A DNA stretch of 6,991 bases, from the NCBI GenBank assembly GCA_947378615.1, contig CANCKV010000165.1:1-6991 (forward strand), in the 5' to 3' direction. Made by a program: the position numbers and the translations under genes. The DNA comes from Chitinophagaceae bacterium (GTDB lineage Bacteria; Bacteroidota; Bacteroidia; Chitinophagales; Chitinophagaceae). Of this stretch, positions 1 through 6,879 are shown piece after piece (position 1 is the stretch's first letter; each line of letters starts with the position of its first letter). The notes beneath the pieces were generated by a model, which was given only the letters and a program-made list of their open reading frames with translations, made no database searches and was not told the DNA's origin.

Positions 1-49
1 TGACTTTTTGATGAAAAAGCCTATATTGCAACATATTAAATAATTTATT

Positions 50-1192
50 ATGAAAAGAATTTTTACAACATTCATGTTATTCACAGTAATGAGTATTACT
101 TTAAGCGCTCAAGTTAATCATATCGTAATCAGTGCTATCTACGGAGGAGGTGGCAATGCAGGTGCAAAGTTTAAATATGATTTTATAGAGTTATTTAACC
201 CAACTTCAGGAGATATTACCTTAACAAATTGGGCTGTACAATATGGAAGTGCTACAGGAACAGCTAAATGGGCCTCAAAAAAGGCCATCACTGCTACAAT
301 TCCTGCAGGTCATTATTTCCTAATACAGTTAGCGACTGGAAATGCTACAATTGGTGGGGATATTCCAACACCCGATTCTATTGGCAATATTAACATGAGT
401 GCTAGTAATGGAAAGGTCGCACTAACAAGTGATACGGTTTCCTTAAATGGTGCAAATGTTTCAGGCGGCAGCTTGGTGGATTTAGTTGGATTTGGAACGG
501 GTAATGGTTTTGAAACTAAGGCAGCACCTGCAGGAAGTGCAACAAAGTGTATCATCAGAATTAATGGTGGCTGCACTGATACTGATGACAACTCAAAGGA
601 TTTCATTTTAGATAGCACCACTTATGTTCCAAGGAATTCAAGTAGTCCTGCAAATAACTGTACTTTACTTCCTGTGATTCTAAGTTCATTTACAGCGTCA
701 CTAGTTAATAATCAAGTGGCATTGAAATGGGCAACTACAACCGAAATCAACTTCAATTATTTTGAAATTGAAAGAAGTTTAGATAAAATAAACTTCTGTT
801 CAATAGCGACTATTCCCGCCTCAAAAATCATTTCAGGAAGTACCTATAAGTTCTTAGATGAAGCATCTATCGGTACAGTATATTATAGATTGAAAATGGT
901 AGATAATCAAGGGGCTATTAAATATAGTGCAATTACTTCTGTCAATAAATTGATCGGTACCATTACAGCTTATCCAAACCCTGTAGTGAATAGCTTGAAT
1001 GTAAATCATCCTAAAGCAATAGGAACAACAACTATTAAAATATTGAGCATAGAAGGTAAAATAATGGCTACTAAACAAATTGAAATTGGAGCCACACAAA
1101 CAACTTTAGATGTAAATAAGCTAAAAAATGGCCACTATATTTTATCATTTGAAGATGGAGTTTCATCTAACACTATTCATATTATAAAATAG
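50..1192 (+). CDS. Secreted lamin-tail-domain protein with type IX secretion C-terminal domain
   Basis: This is a 380-residue exported protein of unknown specific function, probably anchored to or released from the cell surface. Residues 1-20 form a signal peptide (Lys-Arg, a hydrophobic core, then a cut after LSA before Gln21). Residues about 22-200 resemble a lamin tail domain: YGGGGNAGA at 31-39, DFIELFNP at 44-51, PAGHYFLIQ at 85-93, and a closing stretch with DTDDNSKDF (177-185) and PRNSSSP (194-200). Residues about 207-298 match the beta-sandwich segment often found in Bacteroidota secreted proteins (LPVILSSF at 207-214, then LKW, TEIN and FEIERS). The C-terminal 75 residues contain ITAYPNP (305-311) and end in a beta-rich tail, as in type A sorting domains. 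Four cysteines (167, 175, 204, 250) follow the signal peptide and could form disulfides. The ATG at 50 gives the complete signal peptide. No catalytic domain is visible, so the role could be adhesion or binding. Confidence 0.86.
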   Translation: MKRIFTTFMLFTVMSITLSAQVNHIVISAIYGGGGNAGAKFKYDFIELFNPTSGDITLTNWAVQYGSATGTAKWASKKAITATIPAGHYFLIQLATGNATIGGDIPTPDSIGNINMSASNGKVALTSDTVSLNGANVSGGSLVDLVGFGTGNGFETKAAPAGSATKCIIRINGGCTDTDDNSKDFILDSTTYVPRNSSSPANNCTLLPVILSSFTASLVNNQVALKWATTTEINFNYFEIERSLDKINFCSIATIPASKIISGSTYKFLDEASIGTVYYRLKMVDNQGAIKYSAITSVNKLIGTITAYPNPVVNSLNVNHPKAIGTTTIKILSIEGKIMATKQIEIGATQTTLDVNKLKNGHYILSFEDGVSSNTIHIIK

Positions 1193-1213
1193 AACAGAAC
1201 TTATTATTGGATT

Positions 1214-1249
1214 AAAGCCTCTGAAAGATAATTTTTCAGAGGCTTTTTT
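1214..1249 (+). terminator. Intrinsic terminator after the secreted protein gene
   Basis: A perfect 13-bp inverted repeat (arms 1214-1226 and 1234-1246, containing AGCCTCTGA and TCAGAGGCT) encloses a 7-base loop and runs into six consecutive T residues (1244-1249). It begins 21 bases after the stop codon of the secreted protein gene. This is the classic form of a Rho-independent terminator for the plus strand. It also lies 40 bases beyond the end of the converging birA gene, so its hairpin may help stop transcripts from that side, although the T run is shorter in that direction. Confidence 0.93.
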
Positions 1250-1288
1250 ATTAAAAAATAAAACATCAATTTAATTGAATGAATTTAT

Positions 1289-2068
1289 TTACAAAATCCA
1301 TTCTACATCCCCAAAAGAAAATAATTCTTGAGGTATGCCTTCTACCAATAATTCACCAAATTGATTTACTTCTTTAACAGTACATTCAAAAATAATATTG
1401 TCTTTCTTTAGCCTCACTTTTTCATTCTTCTTAAATAATCTTTGATTATAGATTTTCAAGTGAAAATCCTTTTTACCCATCACAAGTTCCTCATATCGTA
1501 TGTTAAGAAAAGTGCAAAGTTCTTTAGCTAAGGAAACAGGATTGAATGTTTTTCCTGTTATCTGTTTTAAAGAAACAGGATTCTTCAAAGTAGGGTCAAA
1601 TACCGTTTGATTAATATTGATACCAATTCCTACTACTGACCAAAGCCATTGATGACCACGAATTGTATTTTCTATTAATAATCCTGCTGCCTTTCTGTCA
1701 CGCCAATAAATATCATTTGGCCATTTAATCGATGTCTCTTCCCCTGCATAAGCGGCAAAGAAATCAGCACAACCAAGTGCAAAAGCCACACTAAAAGCGA
1801 ATTGTTGCGGCAAAGTCAAAGAAGAAGTATCAATAATAGAAGAAAGTATAATATTATTGCAGGGTTCTGTTATCCATTTTTTTCCTCTTTGTCCTCTACC
1901 TGAGGTTTGAGAATGCGCAAAAAAAGTGGTTCCATGAACAGCCAAATTAGCTTGTATAGCATCAATGGCATAATTATTAGTACTAGAAACTTCAATTAAC
2001 TCAATAAAAGGTTTGCCAATTGCAATAATTTGAGTGTTAAGATGTTTATTTGTAATATTTTGAGGCAA
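1289..2068 (-). CDS. birA: Biotin--[acetyl-CoA-carboxylase] ligase, monofunctional
   Basis: BirA activates biotin with ATP to biotinyl-AMP and transfers it to a lysine of the biotin carrier domain of biotin-dependent carboxylases, in the cytoplasm. The 259-residue protein shows the family motifs in order: STNNYA at 29-34, the adenylate-binding loop SGRGQRGKKW at 56-65, KWPNDI at 115-120, GLLIE at 129-133 and GIGININQ at 147-154, with the small C-terminal SH3-like domain from about residue 212. There is no N-terminal helix-turn-helix, so it is the enzyme-only form and not a biotin repressor. The start codon is TTG (2066-2068): the frame is open upstream to a stop at 2123-2125 with no ATG, and the only later methionine (197) is past the catalytic motifs. 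The 20 residues before FIELIEVSSTNN fit the usual start region. It diverges from rsfS and converges on the secreted protein gene. Confidence 0.94.
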   Translation of the reverse strand: MPQNITNKHLNTQIIAIGKPFIELIEVSSTNNYAIDAIQANLAVHGTTFFAHSQTSGRGQRGKKWITEPCNNIILSSIIDTSSLTLPQQFAFSVAFALGCADFFAAYAGEETSIKWPNDIYWRDRKAAGLLIENTIRGHQWLWSVVGIGININQTVFDPTLKNPVSLKQITGKTFNPVSLAKELCTFLNIRYEELVMGKKDFHLKIYNQRLFKKNEKVRLKKDNIIFECTVKEVNQFGELLVEGIPQELFSFGDVEWIL

Positions 2069-2088
2069 AGAAGTATTATTTTTGGAGC

Positions 2089-2117
2089 CGAAGATAAACT
2101 GAACAAATTGATTAAAA
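2089..2117 (-). promoter_or_regulatory. Possible birA promoter (Bacteroidota type)
   Basis: On the minus strand TATCTTCG (2096 down to 2089) matches five of six defined positions of the Bacteroidota -7 element TAnnTTTG. A TTTT (2117 down to 2114) 17 bases upstream resembles the -33 element TTTG. Transcription would start near 2082, leaving a leader of roughly 14 bases before the TTG start. AT-rich DNA gives such matches by chance, so this is only a candidate. Confidence 0.25.
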
Positions 2118-2251
2118 GAACTTTATCAAGAAACAATATTTGAGTTTATAAAATAGATATTCAAATAATATTGCACTTGATAAAATATTAGTTAGAGATA
2201 ATCGTTTACAACATTAAGGGTAATAACTTTTTTAAATTAAATTATATTTTT

Positions 2252-2653
2252 TTGGAACAACTTTCCGTTTTAGACACCCGCTCAAAAAGCATTACGAGAA
2301 TTAATAAAAATTCAAAGATCTTCAAAACAATAGTTAAGGCTATTCACGACAAAAAGGGAGAAGAAATTATCAGTCTTGATCTAAGAAAGATTCCTGAAGC
2401 AGTTGCGGATTTTTTTATTATTTGTCAAGCATCATCAACTACACAAGTTAAGGCAATTGCAGACTTCATTGAATATCAGGTAAAAGAATTGTGTGGAGAG
2501 AATCCATATAAACACGAAGGTCAAGCCACTTCACAGTGGATATTGATTGATTACGTGAATATTGTGATTCATATTATGCATCCTGAAGCAAGAAAGTTTT
2601 ATAAATTGGAAGATATGTGGAGCGATGCTGGATCTCAATCTCATACTGAATAA
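2252..2653 (+). CDS. rsfS: Ribosome silencing factor RsfS
   Basis: RsfS binds ribosomal protein L14 (uL14) on the large subunit and blocks joining of the two subunits, lowering translation in stationary phase or starvation. The 133-residue protein has a single RsfS/DUF143 domain from about residue 24 to 126: SLDLRKI (41-47), VADFFIICQASS (51-62), TQVKAIADFI (64-73), HEGQATSQWILIDY (88-101), VIHIMHPEAR (105-114) and the typical ending FYKLEDMWSDA (116-126). Length and motif order are normal for the family, with an N-terminal extension of about 20 basic and polar residues. The start is a TTG at 2252. The frame is open upstream only to a stop at 2189-2191 and has no ATG there, and the next methionine is at residue 109 inside the domain. 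ftsH follows 116 bases downstream on the same strand, a neighbourhood I associate with Bacteroidota genomes. Confidence 0.94.
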   Translation: MEQLSVLDTRSKSITRINKNSKIFKTIVKAIHDKKGEEIISLDLRKIPEAVADFFIICQASSTTQVKAIADFIEYQVKELCGENPYKHEGQATSQWILIDYVNIVIHIMHPEARKFYKLEDMWSDAGSQSHTE

Positions 2654-2672
2654 AATTATTTAACAAGTTAGA

Positions 2673-2706
2673 TTTGAACATTTATCACAATTAGACATTA
2701 TTTTTA
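2673..2706 (+). promoter_or_regulatory. Possible ftsH promoter (Bacteroidota type)
   Basis: TTTG at 2673-2676 and TATTTTTA at 2699-2706 (five of six defined positions of TAnnTTTG) are 22 bases apart, within the accepted spacing for Bacteroidota promoters. A transcript would start near 2713, giving an AT-rich leader of about 57 bases before the ftsH ATG. No terminator hairpin separates rsfS from ftsH, so read-through from rsfS is equally possible. The match is weak given the AT content. Confidence 0.2.
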
Positions 2707-2769
2707 TTTGAATAATTTTAGATAAAAAGAAGTTTTACAATAGAAATTACACGAGAAATTAGAAATATC

Positions 2770-4818
2770 ATGGCAAAAGAAGATAAGCAACCATCTAAAT
2801 TACCATTTACCAATTCAGGGGAGGACAAATCCTCTCGCAAACCACCTAAATTTAATATTTACTGGATTTACGGTTTAATATTCGCAGTATTAATTGGTTC
2901 CACTTTTTACAAAAACAATCCCGACCTCACAAAAGTTACTGAGCAAGAGTTTAAGGACAACATGCTTGCAAAGGGTGATGTTGAAAAAATAGAGTTGGTT
3001 CGTAATAAAGAATTAGTAAGGGTTTATATCAAAACAGATAGTCTAAAGAAAGAGTTCTATGTTACTAAATTCCAACAAAAATTAGATGCAAATAAAGTTA
3101 AGGGGGCTCCTCTGTTTTTCTTTAACATAACTGACTGGAAAGTTTTTTATGAACATCTTGATGAATTTTACAAATCACATGCGACTATTTCACCTGTTTC
3201 AATCGATCCTACCGATGATACAGATTTCTTTGGTCCTGCATCAAGCTACATCGTTTCTATAGTCATTTTTGTTGGTATATGGCTACTCCTTATGCGCAAG
3301 ATGGGAGGCGGTGGTCCAGGTGGCGGCGGTCCAGGTGGTATCTTCAACATTGGAAAGTCTAAAGCAACTTTATTTGATAAGGGTGCTAAAGTAAATATCA
3401 ACTTCGGTGATGTTGCAGGTTTAGACGAAGCAAAAGTAGAGGTAATGGAGATTGTGGATTTCCTCAAGAACCCTAAAAAATATACCGCCTTAGGAGGTAA
3501 GATACCGAAAGGTGCCTTGTTAATTGGGCCTCCCGGAACAGGTAAGACTTTGTTGGCTAAGGCAATGGCAGGAGAAGCACAAGTACCTTTCTTTAGTTTA
3601 AGTGGTAGTGACTTTGTAGAAATGTTTGTGGGTGTAGGTGCTAGCCGCGTAAGAGATCTATTTAAGCAAGCAAGAGAAAAAGCGCCTTGTATTATATTTA
3701 TAGATGAAATAGATGCGATTGGTCGTGCTAGAGGTAAGAACGTGATGATGAGCAATGATGAAAGAGAAAATACTCTCAATCAATTGCTTGTTGAAATGGA
3801 TGGTTTTGGTGGCGATACCGGCATCATTATCCTTGCTGCTACTAATAGACCTGATGTATTGGATAGTGCATTGTTGAGACCGGGTCGTTTTGATAGACAA
3901 ATCAGCATTGACAAGCCCGATGTAAAAGGGCGTGAAGCTATCTTTAAAGTTCACTTAGTGCCGATTAAGGTGAGTGAAACATTGGATGTTCTTAAACTTG
4001 CTGAACAAACTCCTGGATTTGCAGGGGCAGATATTGCAAACGTATGTAACGAAGCGGCTTTGATTGCAGCTAGAAAAGATAAACAAGCTGTGGAAATGAT
4101 AGATTTCCAAGATGCAATTGACAGGGTAATTGGAGGTTTGGAAAAGAAGAACAAGATAATTGCTCCTCACGAAAAAGAAATCATTGCTTATCATGAAGCA
4201 GGTCATGCGGTTTGTGGATGGTTCTTGGAACATGCTTATCCTTTGTTGAAGGTAACAATCGTTCCGAGAGGAACAGCAGCTTTGGGATATGCACAATATA
4301 CCCCTACTGAACAGTACCTATATAATGAAGATCAATTGATGGATCAGATTTGTATGACATTAGGTGGCAGGGCTAGTGAACAAATATTCTTTGGCAAGAT
4401 TTCTACTGGCGCAAGTAATGATTTGCAACAGATTACTAGAATGGCTTATGGAATGGTGACTGCTTATGGTATGAGTGATAAGATAGGAAATGTAAGTTTT
4501 TATGATGCTACACAAGAAAATACATTTACCAAACCATTTAGCGAAGGAACAGGAAAGATTATTGACGAAGAAGTGAAGGCAATCATTGATAGGGCTTATT
4601 TATTGACTATTGAATTATTGACACTTAAGAAGAATGAAGTAGAGATATTGGCAAAAGAACTATTATCAAAGGAAGTTTTGCACAAAAGTGACGTGGAAAT
4701 ATTAATTGGAAAACGTCCTTTTGAAGATAAAAAACTATTGGAAGCGGAGCCTGAAGTAGTCATTGCTCCACCCGAAACTACCATCGTTAATACGGTATCA
4801 TCTGATACAAATGCATAA
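2770..4818 (+). CDS. ftsH: ATP-dependent zinc metalloprotease FtsH
   Basis: FtsH is a hexameric inner-membrane AAA+ protease that extracts and degrades misfolded membrane proteins and selected cytoplasmic regulators. The 682-residue protein is complete. A charged N-terminus is followed by a first membrane segment (about 29-47), a periplasmic domain (about 50-157), a second membrane segment (about 158-175) and a glycine-rich linker (179-190, [12 protein letters not shown]). The AAA+ module has Walker A GPPGTGKT (253-260), pore loop MFVGVGA (285-291), Walker B IIFIDEID (308-315) and the second region of homology [20 protein letters not shown] (357-376) with arginine fingers R370 and R373. The protease domain has the zinc motif HEAGH (475-479) and a probable third ligand D551 in [11 protein letters not shown]. 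All catalytic residues are intact, so it should be active. The tail after about residue 650 is acidic and proline-containing, and is probably disordered. The ATG at 2770 is the only reasonable start. The LUD gene begins two bases after the stop. Confidence 0.98.
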   Translation: MAKEDKQPSKLPFTNSGEDKSSRKPPKFNIYWIYGLIFAVLIGSTFYKNNPDLTKVTEQEFKDNMLAKGDVEKIELVRNKELVRVYIKTDSLKKEFYVTKFQQKLDANKVKGAPLFFFNITDWKVFYEHLDEFYKSHATISPVSIDPTDDTDFFGPASSYIVSIVIFVGIWLLLMRKMGGGGPGGGGPGGIFNIGKSKATLFDKGAKVNINFGDVAGLDEAKVEVMEIVDFLKNPKKYTALGGKIPKGALLIGPPGTGKTLLAKAMAGEAQVPFFSLSGSDFVEMFVGVGASRVRDLFKQAREKAPCIIFIDEIDAIGRARGKNVMMSNDERENTLNQLLVEMDGFGGDTGIIILAATNRPDVLDSALLRPGRFDRQISIDKPDVKGREAIFKVHLVPIKVSETLDVLKLAEQTPGFAGADIANVCNEAALIAARKDKQAVEMIDFQDAIDRVIGGLEKKNKIIAPHEKEIIAYHEAGHAVCGWFLEHAYPLLKVTIVPRGTAALGYAQYTPTEQYLYNEDQLMDQICMTLGGRASEQIFFGKISTGASNDLQQITRMAYGMVTAYGMSDKIGNVSFYDATQENTFTKPFSEGTGKIIDEEVKAIIDRAYLLTIELLTLKKNEVEILAKELLSKEVLHKSDVEILIGKRPFEDKKLLEAEPEVVIAPPETTIVNTVSSDTNA

Positions 4819-4820
4819 AT

Positions 4821-5450
4821 ATGAGCAATTCTAGGGAAAAGATATTGAGCAAAATAAGACAGGCACTTACTAGTAAGGTGCCTGTTCCTTTTGAGGGGTC
4901 TTCAAGTTCTGAAAATATATTTTTTGCCCCTACAGAAGAATTGGAGATTGAATTTGCAGAGAATTTTACAAAATTACAAGGTAGATTTTGCTTTTGCAAT
5001 TCATTCGAGGAAGTGGTTGCTAATATCAATGAATTAACTGAAGCAAGAAAGTGGAGCAAGTTATTTTGCATCGAGAATTCAATTAAAGAAAGATTGAATG
5101 CTTTAGGCTGTTCTAATTTAACAACAACTGATTTAAAGGATTGTGATGCCTCAATAACTACCTGTGAGTCATTAGTGGCAAGAACAGGAAGTATCTTATT
5201 GAGTTCAGCGTCAGAAAGCGGAAGAACAGTGAGCGTTTATGCCCCTATCCATATCTGTATTGCGACTACAAGTCAATTGGTGTATGATATAAAAGATAGT
5301 TTAAAACAAATCTCCACTAAGTACGGTAACAAACTCCCCTCATTAATTTCTTTGGCTACAGGACCAAGCAGAACAGCAGATATAGAAAAGACTTTGGTTG
5401 TCGGTGTTCATGGACCTAGAGAAGTATTTTGTTTCTTAATTGATAGCTAA
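4821..5450 (+). CDS. LUD-domain protein, LutC-like
   Basis: This 209-residue cytoplasmic protein belongs to the LUD (DUF162) family, whose best-known member LutC acts with the iron-sulfur proteins LutA and LutB in lactate oxidation. A helical N-terminus (SREKILSKIRQAL, 4-16) precedes the LUD core. The C-terminal half carries the family motifs: DASITTCESLVARTGS (109-124), SESGRTVSVYAPIHI (131-145), the highly conserved GPSRTADIEKTLVVGVHGP (181-199) and a hydrophobic end. No cysteine cluster or iron-sulfur motif is present, and no lutA or lutB lies in the window, so a lactate role is not supported by context. The ATG starts two bases after the ftsH stop, which implies co-transcription and translational coupling. 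The enzyme activity and substrate are unknown; any link to FtsH function is inference from position only. Confidence 0.92.
   Translation: MSNSREKILSKIRQALTSKVPVPFEGSSSSENIFFAPTEELEIEFAENFTKLQGRFCFCNSFEEVVANINELTEARKWSKLFCIENSIKERLNALGCSNLTTTDLKDCDASITTCESLVARTGSILLSSASESGRTVSVYAPIHICIATTSQLVYDIKDSLKQISTKYGNKLPSLISLATGPSRTADIEKTLVVGVHGPREVFCFLIDS
4861..4883 (+). repeat. Near-perfect palindrome inside the start of the LUD gene
   Basis: AGGCAC (4861-4866) pairs with GTGCCT (4878-4883). Between them lies the 10-base self-complementary TTACTAGTAA (4867-4876) plus one unpaired G (4877). In mRNA this could form a stem of about nine pairs with a bulge and a CUAG loop, 40 bases after the LUD start codon. 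It codes for residues 14-21 (QALTSKVP). No T run follows, so it is not a standard terminator. It could tune expression between ftsH and LUD, or be chance. Confidence 0.6.
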
Positions 5451-5451
5451 G

Positions 5452-5493
5452 TAAGTAATAAGTTGTAGGTAATAAGTTATAAGATTTTGGATA
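5452..5493 (+). repeat. Degenerate 14-bp tandem repeat after the LUD gene
   Basis: Two clear units follow the LUD stop codon directly: TAAGTAATAAGTTG (5452-5465) and TAGGTAATAAGTTA (5466-5479), identical at 12 of 14 positions. A decayed third unit (5480-5493) begins TAAG. The same 14-base period and a very similar unit occur in inverted orientation at 6343-6384, beyond lpxH. The array occupies the gap between the LUD gene and lpxH. It is non-coding, and no promoter or terminator can be assigned within it. Confidence 0.75.
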
Positions 5494-5564
5494 TTAAGAT
5501 TATTTGTAAAAAACATAAGGAACTTACTCTGTCCAAAAATAACTGATATAAAAGAGACATTCAA

Positions 5565-6323
5565 ATGCAAATTGCCGTAAATAAAAAAATATATTTTCTT
5601 TCTGATTTTCATCTCGGTGCGCCTAATAATGAAAAGAGTTTAGTTAGAGAAAAAGAACTCGTACGATTCTTAGACTCTATTAAGGCTACAGCACATGCAA
5701 TATTCATTGTTGGTGACATGTTCGACTTTTGGTATGAATATAAAACGGTTGTTCCAAAAGGATTTACCCGCATTTTAGGAAAGTTGGCAGAGATAACAGA
5801 TAGTGGCATTCCTGTTCACTTTTTTGTTGGCAACCATGATATGTGGATGAGCGGCTACTTTGAGGAAGAATTAAATATCCCTGTTTACTTCGAACCTAAA
5901 GTGTTTAAATTTAATAATAAGTCTTTCTTTATTGGGCATGGAGATGGTTTAGGACCTGGAGACCATAGTTATAAATTCATGAAGAAGATTTTTAGAAACA
6001 AACTCTGTCATTGGCTTTTCGGACAGCTCCATCCTTCGATGGGAATGGGAATAGCCAATTATATGAGTAGAAAAAGCAAGGAAAAGACAGGAACAAGTGA
6101 CAAGCATTTTTTGGGGGAAGACAATGAATGGCTAATTATATTTAGTAAAGAAGTCCTAACCAAAGAACACCATGATTTCTTTGTTTATGGTCATCGGCAT
6201 TATCCATTGGATTTCAAATTAAAAGATAATAGCCGTTACATCAATCTTGGAGATTGGATACGAACCTTTACTTATGCCACATTTGATGGTAATGATATGC
6301 AACTCCATAAATGGCTTGAATAA
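5565..6323 (+). CDS. lpxH: UDP-2,3-diacylglucosamine diphosphatase LpxH
   Basis: LpxH hydrolyses UDP-2,3-diacylglucosamine to lipid X (2,3-diacylglucosamine 1-phosphate) and UMP, the fourth step of lipid A synthesis, as a peripheral enzyme on the inner membrane. The 252-residue protein is a calcineurin-like metallophosphoesterase with all metal-binding motifs in order: SDFHL (13-17; D14, H16), VGDMFDFW (49-56; D51), GNHD (89-92; N90, H91), GHGD (124-127; H125) and YGHRHYP (208-214; H210, H212), followed by NLGDW (227-231). The FDFW after the second motif and the helical insert around residues 130-190 are typical of LpxH rather than of general phosphoesterases. The length is close to the 240 residues of the E. 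coli enzyme. The ATG at 5565 leaves nine residues before the first beta-strand core and fits the family. It lies 114 bases after the LUD gene with repeat DNA between. No convincing promoter or terminator was seen, and it converges with the SRPBCC gene. Confidence 0.92.
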   Translation: MQIAVNKKIYFLSDFHLGAPNNEKSLVREKELVRFLDSIKATAHAIFIVGDMFDFWYEYKTVVPKGFTRILGKLAEITDSGIPVHFFVGNHDMWMSGYFEEELNIPVYFEPKVFKFNNKSFFIGHGDGLGPGDHSYKFMKKIFRNKLCHWLFGQLHPSMGMGIANYMSRKSKEKTGTSDKHFLGEDNEWLIIFSKEVLTKEHHDFFVYGHRHYPLDFKLKDNSRYINLGDWIRTFTYATFDGNDMQLHKWLE

Positions 6324-6342
6324 AATTCTCAAACAAAGCCTA

Positions 6343-6384
6343 CCCTTTTTAACCTAAAACTTATAACCTAATACTTATCACTTA
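6343..6384 (-). repeat. Degenerate 14-bp tandem repeat between lpxH and the SRPBCC gene
   Basis: Read on the minus strand from 6384, the units are TAAGTGATAAGTAT, TAGGTTATAAGTTT and the weaker TAGGTTAAAAAGGG. A fourth block (6342 down to 6329) keeps only the leading TAGG. The first unit starts exactly at the TAA stop codon of the SRPBCC gene. The first two units match the array at 5452-5479 at 23 of 28 positions, in the opposite orientation. It fills most of the 58-base gap between two converging genes, where no conventional terminator hairpin is visible. Confidence 0.75.
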
Positions 6385-6879
6385 CCGGCTTTCTGCCAAT
6401 TGCTTTAGATTATTTAAGTTCTTTTCCATCATCGTTCCCATAATCTTATCACTCATCATAGATGCAAATCTTTCCCAAGGTAGCCATCCAATATGCTGCA
6501 CAAATTGCCAATGCACAGCTGCCGTATTTTGATTGGGTTGCTGAAATATTTCAATCAAACTGTTTTGTGTACCATTATTACTGCTAATCCATTCAGCATT
6601 AATCGTTGTATCCCCTTGTTTACTCGGTTGAATAGTAACTAGCGTCTTTCCCAACTTTGCCTTCAAAGGATTCTGCACATTTACTGTGGTATCATTCAAT
6701 CCATCCATCCATTTCTTCCAACCATTAATATCTTTTATCAATAAAAAGATACTGTCTTTTGGTGCTGTAATATCCACTACTCTTGATACCACCACAGTAG
6801 AAGGAAAGAGTAATCCTATGGTCGATGCTAATACAAAGAATACGACAATACTGATGAGGACGAGTTTTATAAATTTCAT
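6382..6879 (-). CDS. Membrane-anchored SRPBCC-fold (START/polyketide-cyclase-like) protein
   Basis: This 165-residue protein has one N-terminal hydrophobic helix (about residues 5-25, KLVLISIVVFFVLASTIGLLF), then a single SRPBCC-like domain to the end. The pattern STVVVSRVVDITAPKDSIFLLIKDINGWKKWM (27-58) is typical of the first strand and helices of the fold, with the usual W54 and W57. The closing helix MGTMMEKNLNNLKQLAE (147-163) matches the end of many such proteins. SRPBCC domains hold hydrophobic ligands in a deep pocket, but no ligand or reaction can be named here. The helix could be an uncleaved anchor or a poor signal peptide, placing the domain in the periplasm. The ATG at 6877-6879 is preceded by AT-rich sequence without a Shine-Dalgarno. 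The gene converges with lpxH, and its stop codon forms the first bases of a 14-bp tandem repeat. Confidence 0.84.
   Translation of the reverse strand: MKFIKLVLISIVVFFVLASTIGLLFPSTVVVSRVVDITAPKDSIFLLIKDINGWKKWMDGLNDTTVNVQNPLKAKLGKTLVTIQPSKQGDTTINAEWISSNNGTQNSLIEIFQQPNQNTAAVHWQFVQHIGWLPWERFASMMSDKIMGTMMEKNLNNLKQLAESR

Noticed and set aside
11..43. A ten-codon open frame (ATG at 11, TAA at 41) directly before the secreted protein gene, as a possible leader peptide
   Set aside because: It is too short and has no regulatory residue pattern or paired hairpins. In AT-rich DNA such frames are common.
2134..2173. Imperfect inverted repeat CAATATT ... AATATTG in the birA-rsfS gap, as a possible operator
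   Set aside because: The arms are only seven AT-rich bases with a 26-base spacer. This is expected by chance in such sequence, and BirA here lacks the DNA-binding domain that would act on an operator.
3246..4296. Long minus-strand open frames opposite ftsH
   Set aside because: They lie wholly inside the strongly conserved ftsH gene, encode no recognisable motif, and overlap each other in different frames.
5486..5531. TTTG boxes at 5486-5489 and 5503-5506 as the -33 element of an lpxH promoter
   Set aside because: The best -7 candidate at correct spacing matches only four of six defined positions, so no promoter was called.
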